A DNA stretch of 64,000 nucleotides from the NCBI GenBank assembly GCA_036971475.1, contig JBAIZL010000001.1, positions 150,986,044-151,050,043 on the forward strand, in the 5' to 3' direction. Positions 11,711 through 23,562 of the stretch are shown here, piece by piece; position 1 is the first letter of the stretch, and the number at the start of each line of letters is the position of its first letter. The position numbers and the translations under genes were made by a program. Source of the DNA: Prosapia bicincta (lineage: Eukaryota; Arthropoda; Insecta; Hemiptera; Cercopidae). The notes under the pieces are model-generated. The model had not been told where the DNA came from. It saw only the letters and a program-made list of their open reading frames with translations, and did no database searches.

Positions 11711-12731
11711 TGTGTGAGTGATCAGAAGAAAGGCAAAATGATATCAATGTTCTAGTAAAGATTGTGAAGAGAAATAGGAGTGACAAATAAATTTGAGATA
11801 AAACATTTACATATTAACATTAAAAGTTGAACATAATGTAGTAAAACTACTATTACTTTTTAAAAGCATCTTTGGTTTAGTAACCATGTTTAATAAAAAC
11901 ATAGGATTCTTAAACATAGGATTGTTCAAGAAATTTTTTAAATAAAATAAAGTTATTACTCAATTAGCAAGCTAGTAAAAAACAATGTTTTAAATTTTAC
12001 TAATTAATGAATTAATCACAGTAACACAGTTTATAAAATGTAAGAGTAGTTACTCAACCTTTTTTGTATTCTTATTCAAAACTAAAATTTCTCAGAACAT
12101 TTCTTTCTTCTTTTCCTAAGTTTACTACCTCAATATATTTAAATGTTAACTACAATTTGAAGAAAAAATTAATAATGTTGTAATACAAGTAACAGAGAAC
12201 CTTCATTTTGTTTGATTTTCTCATTTATTTGCCCATCTAAATCTATAAAAGTTATTTTAAGGACTTACTTCAAAAGAGATGCCTGAGATTGGTTTCCTGA
12301 GATTTATTACCCTTTTTTGCTCTTCAAGTGATTGTGAAACATGAAGAGAGGATACTACTCTTCGTCTAGCTCCCTTTTACTGAACTCCTTTATATGATGT
12401 AATAATAAGTCTTCACTATTACTATATTATCCTCAAAGCACTTTCAAAGTTTTCATTTAATGCTTTTAAAAAATCCAGGACCATTGGAATCTTCCATTTT
12501 ACAAATATAATTAAAAAAACCTATATGTTCACATATAAACTTTATGTGGTCTGAAACAAAATATTTACATGACAACTATCGGTATAGTGAGAACTAATAA
12601 ATTAAAATCTTAATTTTTATTTTTTCAGTCATTTTAAAACATGATTTTAAAAATCTCTTTTAGGCAAAACGTTTTCTTTAGCAGGCCCAGGGAGCCCTGA
12701 CAAACCAGTATTTTGTCGTGAAAATGTTATT
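11711..12731. other. Intron sequence
   Basis: AT-rich; I recognise no gene or element. Confidence 0.5.
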
Positions 12732-12735
12732 TTAA

Positions 12736-13510
12736 CCCTTAACTGACCTCGCGCATATGTGAGACATCCGAAAAATTACAAATCTGCATCGCCCCTCCAA
12801 GCTGTTATCAGGTATTGCCGCTCCCACTACCTTTGGGTCAAGTGGAGTTCTCTGTGCTGTCAAAGTAGTTTTTTTTGTTCCGTAATTTGTCCTTTCCAGT
12901 GACATATTTGTAACACATAGGTCTGTGAGACGCATGATGTTAGTTGAGTAACATTTTTTTATCATTTCAATTGTATTCTCCATTTACATCTGCGTTATTA
13001 TTTGGGGTAAGTTATAATATAATAACATTTATGTATATACAAAATGGACGTAGTTGATAACAATCTACTTGGCCCAAAATCTGGTAGACCCGGTGTGAAA
13101 AAGGTGAATATTTGTGTGACAATATTTCGAACATGAACTAGAAGAAGTTGTTTTTGAAGTATTACAGCAGCGAAGAAGAAAAATAGAGATGTTCAGTTGT
13201 ACATAAAACATTTTTTTAGTCAAACGATTATTTAAATCATTAAATATGATATACTTATGAATTTTGTTGTTAAATTATAATTTCACATGTTTTTATTTCA
13301 ATTAATAAAAAACTACTTTTTTACCTTAGAATTTTTAAATGTTATACTTTTTTATAAAAAAATCAGTATTCAAGCCTTTTTTTGTTACAAATGAGTTAAA
13401 TATAATGTGCTTTAGTATAATACTTTATTAAAAGATCTTTGAACCATATTTTGTATCATTTACGTGCTAGTTTTATAATGACGTCTCTCAGATGCACGAT
13501 GTTAGTTAAG
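12736..13510. mobile_element. piggyBac-like non-autonomous element with two possible right ends
   Basis: TTAA at 12732-12735 is followed by CCCTTAACTGACCTCGCGCA. The complement of 13481-13510 reads CTTAACTAACATCGTGCATC, matching this as a terminal inverted repeat. A second match lies internally at 12920-12951 (complement CTCAACTAACATCATGCG). TTAA targets and CCC-type ends are known for piggyBac. No transposase is recognisable inside. A clean TTAA is missing at the right end. Confidence 0.55.
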
Positions 13511-13789
13511 TATTTTTCCGACATGAGGTTAACGAATTTTCATATACGTTGGTTTATCGGGAATAAAAAACTCACATTTTCTTGTGTTTGCTTGCCACTT
13601 AATCCACTGACCAATCATTCTTTCGTATTAGTTTGGCAGCAGCTGTGATCCACTACGATCAATTACTGTTTATCTGTGCACTTAAAAATGTGTAACAGAA
13701 TCGATAATGCCGCAAACTGAAAGGTTCGTAGCATTATCCATATTTTTAAATGGAAAAAACATTTGACCCATCAGAATTCATAGACAGAT

Positions 13790-14240
13790 AACTGTGGTAC
13801 AGTGTTGCACGAAACTGTTAGTGTCAAGAAAGCTATAAAAAATTGTGTACCAGGTGGGTTCCTAGAGTTTTGTGTGAAGAAACCAAAACAAAACGAATGA
13901 GTGTTGCATTGGCATTTCTCACTTGCTATGACACTGAAGGTAATGAACTGTTTAATCACATAGTTACTAATGATAAGAATTGGATCTCACATATCGCTCT
14001 ATAAACAAATGGGTAGTTCATGGAATGAAATCATTTGCAATGCACAACAAAACTGAAAAAAGTACAACAAAAATTCAATACTAGGTGTAAAATTGAGGTA
14101 CACGTTGATTGAATGGATATGAGTATGGTAAGTTTCTTCGGCACGACCAGCCATTGAAAGTTAGCTCGCATAAATACCAAGTAAGATTCTTGTGTAAGTA
14201 CATAAGTGAAAGTGATAAGTGTATACAAGAAAACAGTGTT
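13790..14240 (+). pseudogene. mariner transposase remnant
   Basis: Broken frames on the + strand read a mariner catalytic N-half: CVPGGFLEF and WVPRVLCEETKTKR-like codons near 13845-13890, MSVALAFLTCYDTEGNEL (13900-13950), NHIVTNDKNWISHIAL (13956-14003; mariners have TGDETW here, with the first catalytic Asp). Frameshifts and stops separate the blocks. The 3' part is lost at the adjoining TA array. Confidence 0.7.
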
Positions 14241-14253
14241 GCATAACTACTAA

Positions 14254-14482
<229 letters not shown>

Positions 14483-14723
14483 ACAACTTTGGTTTCTGAA
14501 CTTCATTCAAATTTTTAATTAATAAATTTGCTAGTAATTTATATATGTGTAGATCAACATTTCCCCTTTAAAAAATCAGGGGCATAGCTGTGATTTTCAA
14601 ATAATAATTTTAGAAACTAAAAATTTGCAAGAATGATGGATATGTACTAATTAGAAATGAAGATATCTTGTCCTTACTGAGAAAAAGAGACATCCACAAA
14701 TGTTTTCATTTTTATGTTGTTAG

Positions 14724-14902
14724 ATGTGAAGTAGAGTACTTGGAACTAAGAGACGGTCTCACAGATGGAAGTCATGTTTTACAGCACTTGTGTCTTGAAC
14801 AGAATTCAAAATCTTCACAAGTGACGGAAGGCAATGTGTTGTTAGTAAAGTACTTCTCAGATCTAAATTCACCTTTACCATTCACCGCTGATGTTGAAGT
14901 GG
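14724..14902 (+). CDS. Cubn: Cubilin-like exon 4 (CUB B, second half)
   Basis: The acceptor TGTTGTTAG ends at 14723 and the donor GTAAGA starts at 14903. The first base completes the Gly codon from exon 3, giving FRKG-CEVEYLELRDGLTDGS, the classic C-x-YLELRDG segment of CUB domains. HLCLEQNS carries the fourth Cys; VLLVKYFSDLNSPLPFTADVEV is the last part of the fold. The upstream in-frame ATG at 14668 lies in the intron and is not a start. The exon ends in phase 1, a CUB module boundary. Confidence 0.95.
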
Positions 14903-14952
14903 GTAAGACAAGTGTTCTCAATCTTAACTGTTTAGTTATTTAGTAGTATCCA

Positions 14953-14995
14953 AGCACTGAGGAAGGTGAGACGTCGTTGCCGAAACTAGTCTGTT
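14953..14995 (+). ncRNA. Hammerhead ribozyme motif, family F
   Basis: Stem I AGCA/UGUU (14953-14956 with 14992-14995), box CUGAGGA (14957-14963), one unpaired A, stem II GGUGA/UUGCC, GAAA (14982-14985), stem III ACUAGU (self-complementary) and C14991 at the cleavage position. It begins 51 nt downstream of the exon 4 splice donor on the sense strand of the host pre-mRNA. Confidence 0.65.
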
Positions 14996-15009
14996 GTTAA
15001 CTAGCGTGT

Positions 15010-16030
15010 CTCTTTATTAAAAACTAATGTTTTGTGAGATTTTGATTTAACTATTTTGCGTTTTACCGTTGTCAATCTTAACTAGTTCATAAATAAAAAT
15101 TTTCCTACTTCGTTGATTTAGTAAGTACTAAAACTAAATAAAAGGTTGAACTAAAAAAACTAGACTGTTATATCATTAATGTATTGCTAAATGCTATGAA
15201 AAGATTACTGAGCTTCAATTGAGTTGTAATTTGCTACAAAAATATAAAGCACTAAACGTTATATATTTTATATAGGACCAATTATTTATTCATTATTATT
15301 TACTTTCATTGGTTTATTATTTGTTACTTTTGTTAGTAATTTTGTATTTGTTAGTTTATCATTATTTGTAGTCATAATTAGTAAAAACAAATTAAAAGTT
15401 ACTTACAGTTTGTATGTTGTGTTAGATTCTACGTTCTGACTATTATTGTTCATTTGAATGAAATGATGACAAAAAACTTAATGTGACCTCAACCATTAAT
15501 GTGCCGAGACGAACTTCTTTTGTCCATAGGACAAATTGGGTTAATGGTCTTCATTCTTGTATCTCCTGAAAGCAATGAGGAGTTGTATCACGTGTGAAAC
15601 TAGTTACTTTACTATTTATCTTATGTGTTTGTAAAGTTTAGGTCCTATTATGTATATTTTTTAAATTTTAATTTATCCTTACTGAATAATTTTTAATATT
15701 GTAACATGTATTGTAGTATTATAAAATATAGTATAACTTACAGGGTGGCCACAGATCAGAAAAATAGGAACAATTCGCGTTAGAATGCAAAACATTTAAC
15801 CTTATCAATCATCGGCTGTTATGATGAGGACCTGTGTAGTTCGTACGACTTTTGCCGACCAGTATAGCGATAAGCCCACTGAGTTCTCTGACTCTTCTGC
15901 ACCACATATTGTAAATAATTGGCCATATAAATGTGTGTAAAATATAAATATTAAATTTATTTTAGTAATTTGATTTTTACCCACACTTTTGTCAGTACGT
16001 TTATTCATTTAAATTAGTTCCTGTCTCAGT
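15010..16030. other. Intron sequence
   Basis: AT-rich. A possible decayed relative of family F, with GAAACTAGTT, lies near 15560-15605. No gene is recognised. Confidence 0.45.
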
Positions 16031-16094
16031 AACTACACAACATTTATATTAATTAAAACAACCTCTTACCACATAATTTAACAATTTTATTTTA

Positions 16095-16137
16095 ACCTTA
16101 TGTACATTTCGATCACAAAGTAATCATCTTCAGAGGT
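16095..16137 (-). ncRNA. Hammerhead ribozyme motif, family B left arm
   Basis: On the minus strand: stem I ACCU/AGGU, box CUGAAGA, one unpaired U, stem II GAUUAC/GUGAUC with loop UUU, GAAA, stem III AUGUACAU (fully self-complementary) and A at the cleavage position. Every conserved element is present except that one extra nucleotide sits before stem II. Confidence 0.75.
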
Positions 16138-16347
16138 ATTTTACAAATAACTAATTTACAGCTAAACCTATGTGTATTTATAAGCAACGGAAGCTCCTTG
16201 GCCACGCCCCCTACACTATCCGACCAATCATGTTACGAGTAATAACTAGGTCTGGTCCAACAGAAGAAGTTACCGTTACATTTTTAGGAATAACTAACAG
16301 CTAAACCTAACGCATAAGTTTAGCTGTAAGTTAATTATTTGTAAAAT

Positions 16348-16390
16348 ACCTCTGAAGATGATTACTTTGTGATCGAAATGTACAAAAGGT
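16348..16390 (+). ncRNA. Hammerhead ribozyme motif, family B right arm
   Basis: Identical to the left arm except that stem III reads AUGUACAA, so U16.1 beside the cleavage site is lost. Probably less active than its partner. Confidence 0.65.
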
Positions 16391-16459
16391 TAAAATAAAA
16401 TTGTTGAATTTGTGGTAAGAGGTTGTTTTAATTAATATAAACATTTATGCCACAGTTGC

Positions 16460-17343
16460 TTCAAGTTGTTATACACAACATTTGTTTTCTTTTTCAAACC
16501 TTTTCTACAATAAGATGGATTAATACGTTCCTTGCTATAGTCAAACATGCTACAGATGCTATAACGCAAAAAAATATTCAATAATTTTGCCAACTTGTTT
16601 GTAATATCCATTTATAAAACAAAAGTATTGAAGTTGAAAACTACGCCTATGCTGATGCCACAGGTTAAATTGCAATGTGTGGGGTGAACACTATTTGTAA
16701 TGTTTTAATGCCTATCTATAAAAGGGTATACTCAGAAAAACATTTACAACCAGAAAATGACCAAAATCAATCTTGTTATCGGCAAAACAATCAATTTTTT
16801 TTGTCACTCAGAATTGATATGGTTCACCCATATCTCACTCAAATAAAACATTAAACCTGTTGCACAAATACAAGCAATAACAGATTAATTATGCTGCCTA
16901 TGTAATTAAGTCACACAAAGGAAAAGATTGTGTGCAATCAAAAATGATCAGGAAAATAGCTTCAACAAGCAGAGCACAACATACAAATAATGTTCCTTAC
17001 CAGGAGCTGAGCTCAGCCTACAAACTGTACTAACAAACCCATTCATTTACGTATCCTTTGCAGATAAAGTTCTGATTTATTCGCGTTCACATTGATCAGT
17101 AACTGGTAAACATATGCTACAGTGATTTACCATTTTTTCACGGGTATGATATTGTTTAGAATTAAAAAACGCTTGTTTAAGCAATTCAAGAATAATTATC
17201 TAATGAATCAACAATTCTACATTAATTTGTTGTCATTAAAGTCATTAATAATCTTATGGCCTAAAGACTAACATTGTCAATATTAAGGTGTGTTACTGCA
17301 ATTCTAGAATAACAAAAATCTATTTTGTACTTCTGTGTGAACA
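16460..17343. other. Intron sequence
   Basis: AT-rich; nothing recognised. Confidence 0.5.
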
Positions 17344-17346
17344 GTA

Positions 17347-18631
17347 CGAGGTCTGTTAAAAAAATACGCGGAATGAGGTCATAAAATAAATGTACTTTAT
17401 TTGGAAGTTACACGTCTGGGTCTCCTTCAAAGTACTCTTCTCCCCAACGCACACACTTATCCTAACGGTGTTTCCACTTGTTAAAACAGTCCTGGTATGC
17501 TTCTTTTGTTATGGCTTTGAGCTCCTTCGTCGCATTTGCCTTAATCTCCGAAATCATTTCAAATCTTCTTCCTTTGAGGGTTTTTTTTTGAGTTTTGGGA
17601 ATAAGAAAAAGTCACAAGGAGCAAGGTCAGGTGAGTAGGGGGGTGTGAAAGAACAGTGATCGAGTGTTTGGCCAAAAACTCACGAGTTGGAAAACCAGTT
17701 ATCACTTCTCCGCAGTTCTGGCCTTTTGCGTCAGACAGCGTCCCTCAGACACTTCAGTACTTCAATGTAGGTAATCTGGTTGACTGTAGAGCCTTCAGGG
17801 AGGTACTCGTAGTGAAAAACACCCTTAGCATAAAAAAAAAACTGTCAGCATCACCTTGACATTCGATCGAACTTGGCGAACTTTTTTGGGTCTTGGGGAC
17901 GTTTGACTCACCCCTTGGGGATGATTGGAAATTCGTTTCAATGTCGTAACCATACACCCATGATTCATCACGGTGCACCTTTTTGTTTATAATTCTTGAC
18001 AAAAAGTTCTCATCTTCATTTGAGCGATCAAGCAGTTCTCGACGAACCCGGACGCGATTGGCTTTTTGGTTATCAAGTGTGGCACAAATTTCACAGTGAC
18101 GCGGTGCATCTTCAATTTTTTGATCAAAATCTCGTAACAAGATTGAACTGGTATCCCACACTCTTCGGAAAGCTCCCTAATGGTCAGACGTCGATTTTCG
18201 CACACCAGGGTGTTGATTTTGTCAACGTGTGGCTCGTCAGTTGACGTTGAAGAACGTCCAGGACGCTCATCGACTATCAGCCACCCTTGAAATGTTCATG
18301 CCACTTGAAACATGCAGTACGCTTCATGGCAACATCGCCGTAGGACGTGTTAAGCATGGCAAATGTTTCTGTTGCAGATTTCCCTAGTTTTACACAAAAT
18401 TTCACAGCAATTCGTTGCTCCTTCAGGCTGTTTATTTTACAATCCTACAAACAAAAAAAACACTCTTTACTAAACTGTGTGTAACTCATCAACAAATGAA
18501 GATATCTGCGACTGAAATACCACGTTTTAATCAGCTGATTTATACGAACCTAGCTGCACCAAGCGTATTCTCCTGAAACTAACTTGAGCCGCGAAATTCA
18601 AACAGTCCACGTATTTTTTGAATAGACCTTG
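17347..18631 (-). mobile_element. mariner element, full length but decayed
   Basis: The terminal inverted repeats are CGAGGTCTGTTAAAAAAATA at the left and its near-complement at the right, flanked by TA on both sides (17345-17346, 18632-18633). The length of 1285 bp is normal for mariner. Minus-strand transposase segments: a helix-turn-helix ENRRLTIRELSEECGI (18205-18150) and the first catalytic block VHRDESWVYGYDIET (near 17970-17930). Frameshifts split the frame. A second copy of the same family begins at 63860. Confidence 0.88.
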
Positions 18632-18924
18632 TATTGTACTTTCATTAAGTCCTGCCTAAAAATATATACACAAGCTCATGCTCATCATGATTGTGCAGCC
18701 TCTGTTTATGTGTGGGTTATGTGTTGTTTGTAACTCTACTTAAAATGGGTGACTGTTGTTGATCTGGTGTTACTTTAGAAAGGAATTAGATATATCTATG
18801 ATGGTTTAGAAATACAAAGAAATATTCTTTTTTAGTACGTGAATGCCTATGTAAAAATTAAGAATCTCTTTGGACACAATTTTTTCCTAGTGAATGATTT
18901 CTGCTTATTTTATTTTGTTTTTAG

Positions 18925-19161
18925 CAACATGTGGTGGGACTTATTTTATAGACTACATGTTTGAACTAATCGAATCACCAAATTATCCTAAAGGATATCC
19001 AGCTAACTCTAACTGCACTTGGCACTTAAAGTCTCATCATAGTGATCGTCTTATTTTGACCTTTAAACAATTGGATGTTGGAAAGAGTACACAAAATTGC
19101 TCTGATAGTCAAGATTTTCTTAAAATTGAACAAATGGATTTCTTTACAAATCAACCAACAG
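18925..19161 (+). CDS. Cubn: Cubilin-like exon 5 (CUB C, first part)
   Basis: The acceptor TTTTTAG ends at 18924 and the donor GTAAAA starts at 19162. After completing a split codon it reads ATCGGTYFIDY, then IESPNYPKGYPANSNCTWHL (SPNYP turn and CxW), LILTFKQLDV and NCSDSQDFLKIEQM, matching C-xx-DFLEIRDG. Asn-Cys-Thr and Asn-Cys-Ser are possible N-glycosylation sites. It begins at a phase-1 intron, as expected at a CUB module boundary. The preceding in-frame ATG at 18894 is intronic. Confidence 0.95.
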
Positions 19162-21064
19162 GTAAAATACTATTGGTTCCTTATAGACGCTGTTATTAAA
19201 GTTTTATGAGGTAAATTAAATGGGTGTATATAAATATATACTTTTATACGTGTGTGTGTGTGTGTGTGTGTATGTGTGTGTGTATGTTTGTAAGAGGATA
19301 CTTGTCGAAAGTTTTGTCTGCAAAACGAGGTCATTGTGGGGAATCCCCACAACGCCACTCATGGTTTTAACAGCTGAAACTAGTTTATTTATATGCCTTA
19401 TTATCAGGAAACATGTTTAATTTAATTTTTGAAGACAACCCCACAACGTCATTATTTTGCATATGACTATTTTTCGTACACCTCTGAACGCTTCCTAGAT
19501 TTAACACCACAGAGTGCTACCGTCGCCAAACAGTGTATACAGTGTGTACTTTCACTTGCGGGAAAGCTTTCATGAGGAACTGGAATTTACACACACTTCT
19601 TGTTTGCGGTATGTTTAGGGTTTTTTTCGTATGACATACTTCTTGTGGAGAGTGTCTTGTGAGGAATTTAGACATACAGCCAACGACAATATTTTTACAT
19701 TAATTAGTTGTTGCAAAACCACAAATTGCGTAACGCCAAAGAGTCTATTCAATTAATTCTTTATAAAATCGCAAAAACCAGACTCTGAACAGTTTTTCTG
19801 AATATATTTAATTATTTGCGCTTAATATCTTTTATTTATTTACATTTTTTAAGTCAAAGATAATTCTCTTAGCCAGTTCAAACATTTTTACCACGTGGTA
19901 TATCATTGTTAAAATATATATGAATTTTTTGTAAATACAGTTTACAATTTTAGTGTGATTTGTAATCATTGCATACAGGTTATACTAATATTTTTCAGAT
20001 AAAATTTTATATTTTTTATTAGTTTGCATATATATTTTTGCATTAAGGCTAAATGAAATGTTTTGGAAGGCAATATAACTTGGTACTTCTCTTTCCATTA
20101 TTGAAATAATAAACATCTGTTTAAAAACAAATTTTAAAAAATCAAAGAAAAATAACCAATTTACCAGAGGATAAATCATTTTGATTAAGATAGTGTGAGA
20201 TCTACTTAAAACAATAACAAATATGATTAAATCAAATTAAAGGGCGTACCCTCCTAAAAGCTAATTACAATTTGAAAATAGTAACAAACTTGTTTATGTT
20301 TGTAGCTTTGCTCTTTGAAGAGCATAAGCTGGAAAATGCTTTTCTTACTCATCAGGGGAAAGAATGAAGATCTTGCTTGAACTAGTTCGAATTTAAAATA
20401 AAATGTTGTCTTTAAAATGGAATGCTACTGACCACATGTACAAATATAAAATAATAAAGTTTTATAAGTATACCAAAGTAACTCATGGAAAATGGTTATT
20501 TAATAATTTTGGTTAACGAGAACTTAACAAAAATAAGGAAGTTGAAATGAAAAAATTGCACAAAAGAAATGAGAAAGAAAAAAATGCATGCACTATTTGA
20601 GAACTCTTTGTAGAAGAGAAAGTAATATGGGAGACTTGAAAAAAAAGAGTTTAGCTTTGGTAACATGTCATGTAGAGGAGTGATCACAGCGCTAATTTAA
20701 AAAATGTTTAGATGAACAAAGACTAGAGTGGAAATAATTGGAACTACTGATTCAGATTGAAAATAAAAATTGATATAACAACACAAAGACTCTCTAAGGG
20801 CTGTGAAGCTTGGTCATTGGTAAAGTTGCACTTACTCCCATTATCCAAATGTACTTATACTGCCTTGAGCAAGTTGTATTAAAATACAAGCAGAATACTG
20901 AAGTTGTAACACCCTCAAGTTGGAAGGAATGCCTTTCTCCAACAAGCTTTGGAAATGATCCTTTGCTTTTTTTCTCCCTTGATAAAGTTTTATGATTTTC
21001 AGACTTTTGTAGTTTGAAATAAAAATTAGAAATCTTCTGGTTTAATATATACTGTTTGTTTTAG
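19162..21064. other. Intron 5
   Basis: It has a short TG tract (19244-19290). A stretch at 19315-19460 contains CAGCTGAAACTAGTTTATTT and a local inverted repeat GTGGGGAATCCCCAC, and resembles a decayed repeat tail. No gene is recognised elsewhere. Confidence 0.5.
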
Positions 21065-21229
21065 GTTTAAAAAAAGTCTTCTGTGGGACATTAAATGAGA
21101 ATAATGAAGCCAATTCATCTATTACTTTTAATTCTTCAGCAATTGTAATCAGATTCATATCTGGGACTGTGTCAGAACCTATCTGGAACTCAAACAAAAA
21201 ATTTTTGCTAAAGGTAGAAGCAGAAAGAA
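21065..21229 (+). CDS. Cubn: Cubilin-like exon 6 (CUB C, second part)
   Basis: The acceptor TGTTTTAG ends at 21064 and the donor GTAAGT starts at 21230. It continues TG-LKKVFCGTLNENNEANSS (fourth Cys in the FCG context), then AIVIRFISGTVSEPIWNSNK and FLLKVEAE, the closing strand of CUB C. Spacing from exon 5 is normal for a CUB domain. It ends in phase 1. It has no ATG long enough to be found by a simple open-frame search. Confidence 0.92.
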
Positions 21230-21774
21230 GTAAGTATGTAAAGCTAATTTATATTTAATGAGTACTACATTAGCAGAATTTTTTTCAATAATTTTTCAAT
21301 ACTGGTTAAAATTAAGTAAAAATTAAGTTTTCTGACTACATAGCAACCTTTGATGATTGAAGGTATTATGCAAACAGAGTTTGTTACTTTACGTACAAAT
21401 ATTTCAAAATTGCATTTTCTTACAATTTCAGTAGAATTTACACTTATACAATAGTAAACTGGTAACCACCTTGAAGGCTGCTAAAAATTTATGTAATGTA
21501 AAAAAGCATAAATTTGTAGAATTGTGTACCAAAACATTAACACTCAATAAGTCTCATTATTTTGTAATCTAATGGTGGAAAATACACTAAGGTTTTTAAC
21601 AAGTTTTAAATATAGGAGAATTAAAGATTATTTATTATTTTATTTGTTTATTATGAATATATATAAATGGTTACTTTGCAGAATTTATGTTGGTTTATAT
21701 TTATGAATTTCCAAGGCTTCCTTTTTTAAAAATATTTGTTTACTATAGGTCCAACGAATATAAAATAAAATACC
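21230..21774. other. Intron 6, first part
   Basis: AT-rich; nothing recognised before the FB1 copy. Confidence 0.5.
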
Positions 21775-21925
21775 TTACACTTTTAAATGTTTTAAACTTG
21801 CCTATGGTAGCACTTACTTTGCTTGTTGAGTACTCAACAAGCAAAGTAAGTGCTACTATAGGCAAGTTTAAAACATTTAAAAGTGTAAGTGATTACTAGT
21901 AGCTCACACGAAGATGGAATCAACA
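21775..21925. mobile_element. FB1 foldback element, copy 2 (short form)
   Basis: Arms of the FB1 tail meet in a perfect 14-bp palindrome, GTTGAGTACTCAAC (21825-21838). Each arm starts at CTCAAC, which in the other FB1 copies is the first segment after the predicted ribozyme cleavage site; box, stem II and GAAA are absent from both arms. The right side continues through the end block (ACTAGTAGCTCACACGAAGA) to GGAATCAAC. Confidence 0.8.
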
Positions 21926-22217
21926 ATATAAACTAAATAAATAGTAAATATATTTTAAAGAATTCATATTTCCAACAAAAGAGCAAAGAGACAAGAGAAT
22001 GTGAAAAATGGAACACATGAACCAAGAATAAAAAAAACTCTTGAAGAAATTTTAAAAAAGCGTAATGGGATGAATAAGAAATGAAAAACAGAGACAAAAT
22101 TAGTGAGTCGAGAAAATCATGATTAAAATAATAATCTGAATCCAAGATGTGAGAGATAACAATAAGACAATTTAAATTAAAATTTAAAAAACCTTGAAGA
22201 AGAAAACAGAAAAAAAG

Positions 22218-22525
22218 AAAGCACAAAGGGAGCTTAGCTGAAAAGAAACAAGCACGAAAGCATAAAGGGAGCTTAGCTGAAAAGAAACAAGCACGAAAGC
22301 ATAAAGGGAGCTTAGCTGAAAAGAAACAAGCACGAAAGCACAAAGGGAGCTTAGCTGAAAAGAAACAAGCACGAAAGCACAAAGGGAGCTTAGCTGAAAA
22401 GAAACAAGCACAAAAGCACAAAGGGAGCTTAGCTGAAAAGAAACAAGCACGAAAGCACAAAGGGAGCTTAGCTGAAAAGAAAAAAGCACAAAGGGAGCTT
22501 AGCTGAAAAGAAACAAGCACGTAAC
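22218..22525. repeat. 39-bp minisatellite, eight units
   Basis: The unit contains GGGAGCTTAGCTGAAAAGAA and recurs at 22228, 22267, 22305, 22344, 22384, 22423, 22462 and 22493 (last spacing shortened). As 39 is a multiple of three, minus-strand frames stay open across it and give a 13-residue repeat (ACFFSAKLPLCFR-like). I see no splice context or homology that would make it a gene. Confidence 0.9.
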
Positions 22526-23395
22526 TGAATTTGAAAGGAAGGTTCAGAGTTCTGTGAAGACTAGGTTAGACTAAATCTGAAGTAAAAAGGATCTGAGCAA
22601 TGTAGTTAGAAAAACATCATGATAATGGTAATGTAAGTTGCATATTGTGATCGTATGAATGTTGATTCTTGATTGTTGTTGATTGTTGACGTTGAATGTT
22701 GATTGTACCAGAAAACCGAATTTTTTGCTAATTACATTTCTAAAAGACGTTTCTTGTTGCAGTTTCCAATAAAATTAACTACAACCAGCAATTGTATTTA
22801 GAACTCCAGCAAAAATGAGGTGTTAAGCAATGATTTTGGTGTAATAGCTTCAGAATAGAAAGTTGTTGAACTTGTAAATTCAAGCTAATAAATTTTATGG
22901 ATTTCAAATTAGCACTATTGGCACTTCAAGGTAAAATAAAGGGCAGCAACATTACCGAAATTTGCTTAGTGTGGCCTCGTATGAACTAATCATTGTGCCT
23001 GTATCTAAACCTATTACTTTTTTTTATAATTTTCAAATAAAAACCTTGGTGATTAAAATTAATCACAAATATTACAATAACTATTAAACCAAAACAGATG
23101 AAACTTTTATTCAGAAACCAGATATTCTATTTTTATGTGCACTAAAGAATATTTACTAATTATTTGTTTATAATAATTACAAACTCAGATATAATGTTTT
23201 TGCTGTATCTCTTCACTTTTTACTGACATAGTGCATGTATTAAATCGATGATTTTTGTTAAACCTAGGCTGTTGACTAGAAATTTTAAAATGAATGATTA
23301 AAATTATCATTTCTGTGTACCAAAGGAATATCTTTTATTCTAACTATATTAGTGATGTATTTATTCTGTAATGTTTAAAACTGGTTTGTTTACAG
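22526..23395. other. Intron 6, last part
   Basis: AT-rich, with short GTTGATTGTTGA repeats near 22660-22700. No gene is recognised. Confidence 0.5.
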
Positions 23396-23562
23396 GTAAC
23401 TGTCATTATATGTACGAGACACCCTCAGGTTTTATTGAAAGTCCTGGTTACCCTAGACAACAGACTTCTCTTTTCTGTTCATTTAGGCTCAATGTAGAAC
23501 CGGGCCATAGCATAAAAATTAAATTTTTGGACTTTGATGTTGACCCTTCTACTCGTATATCT
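23396..23562 (+). CDS. Cubn: Cubilin-like exon 7 (CUB D, first half)
   Basis: The acceptor TTTACAG ends at 23395 and the donor GTAAGT starts at 23563. It reads S-NCHYMYETPSGFIESPGYPR, then LFCSFRLNVEPGHSIKIKFL and DFDVDPSTRIS. The first Cys pair is present (NCHY, LFCSF), although the usual Trp of CxW is Phe. It ends on a codon boundary and joins exon 8. CUB D has no second Cys pair. Confidence 0.93.

Larger units (their letters stand above)
16033..16455. mobile_element. Foldback B with two hammerhead motifs
   Basis: The two arms (about 16033-16165 and 16320-16455) are inverted copies. The outer block ATTAATTAAAACAACCTCTT is complementary to AAGAGGTTGTTTTAATTAAT. Each arm carries a hammerhead motif pointing outwards. 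The 150-nt centre is single-copy and GC-richer. No coding sequence is seen. Confidence 0.8.

Noticed and set aside
10861..11786. Long open frames of Cys-Val or Thr-His repeats, up to 260 codons
   Set aside because: They are produced by the stop-free TG/CA dinucleotide and have no splice context or homology.
14668..14723. ATG at 14668 as an upstream start for exon 4 coding sequence
   Set aside because: An acceptor at 14723 restores the exact codon split from exon 3 and the CUB motif; the upstream residues do not fit the domain.
20255..20360. CUGAUGA on the minus strand near 20340 as another hammerhead
   Set aside because: No stem II followed by GAAA can be formed; the box alone is not sufficient.
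21933..22520. 195-codon minus-strand frame with a 13-residue repeat
   Set aside because: It arises from the 39-bp minisatellite, whose length is a multiple of three; two frames are open at once and neither shows a recognisable domain.
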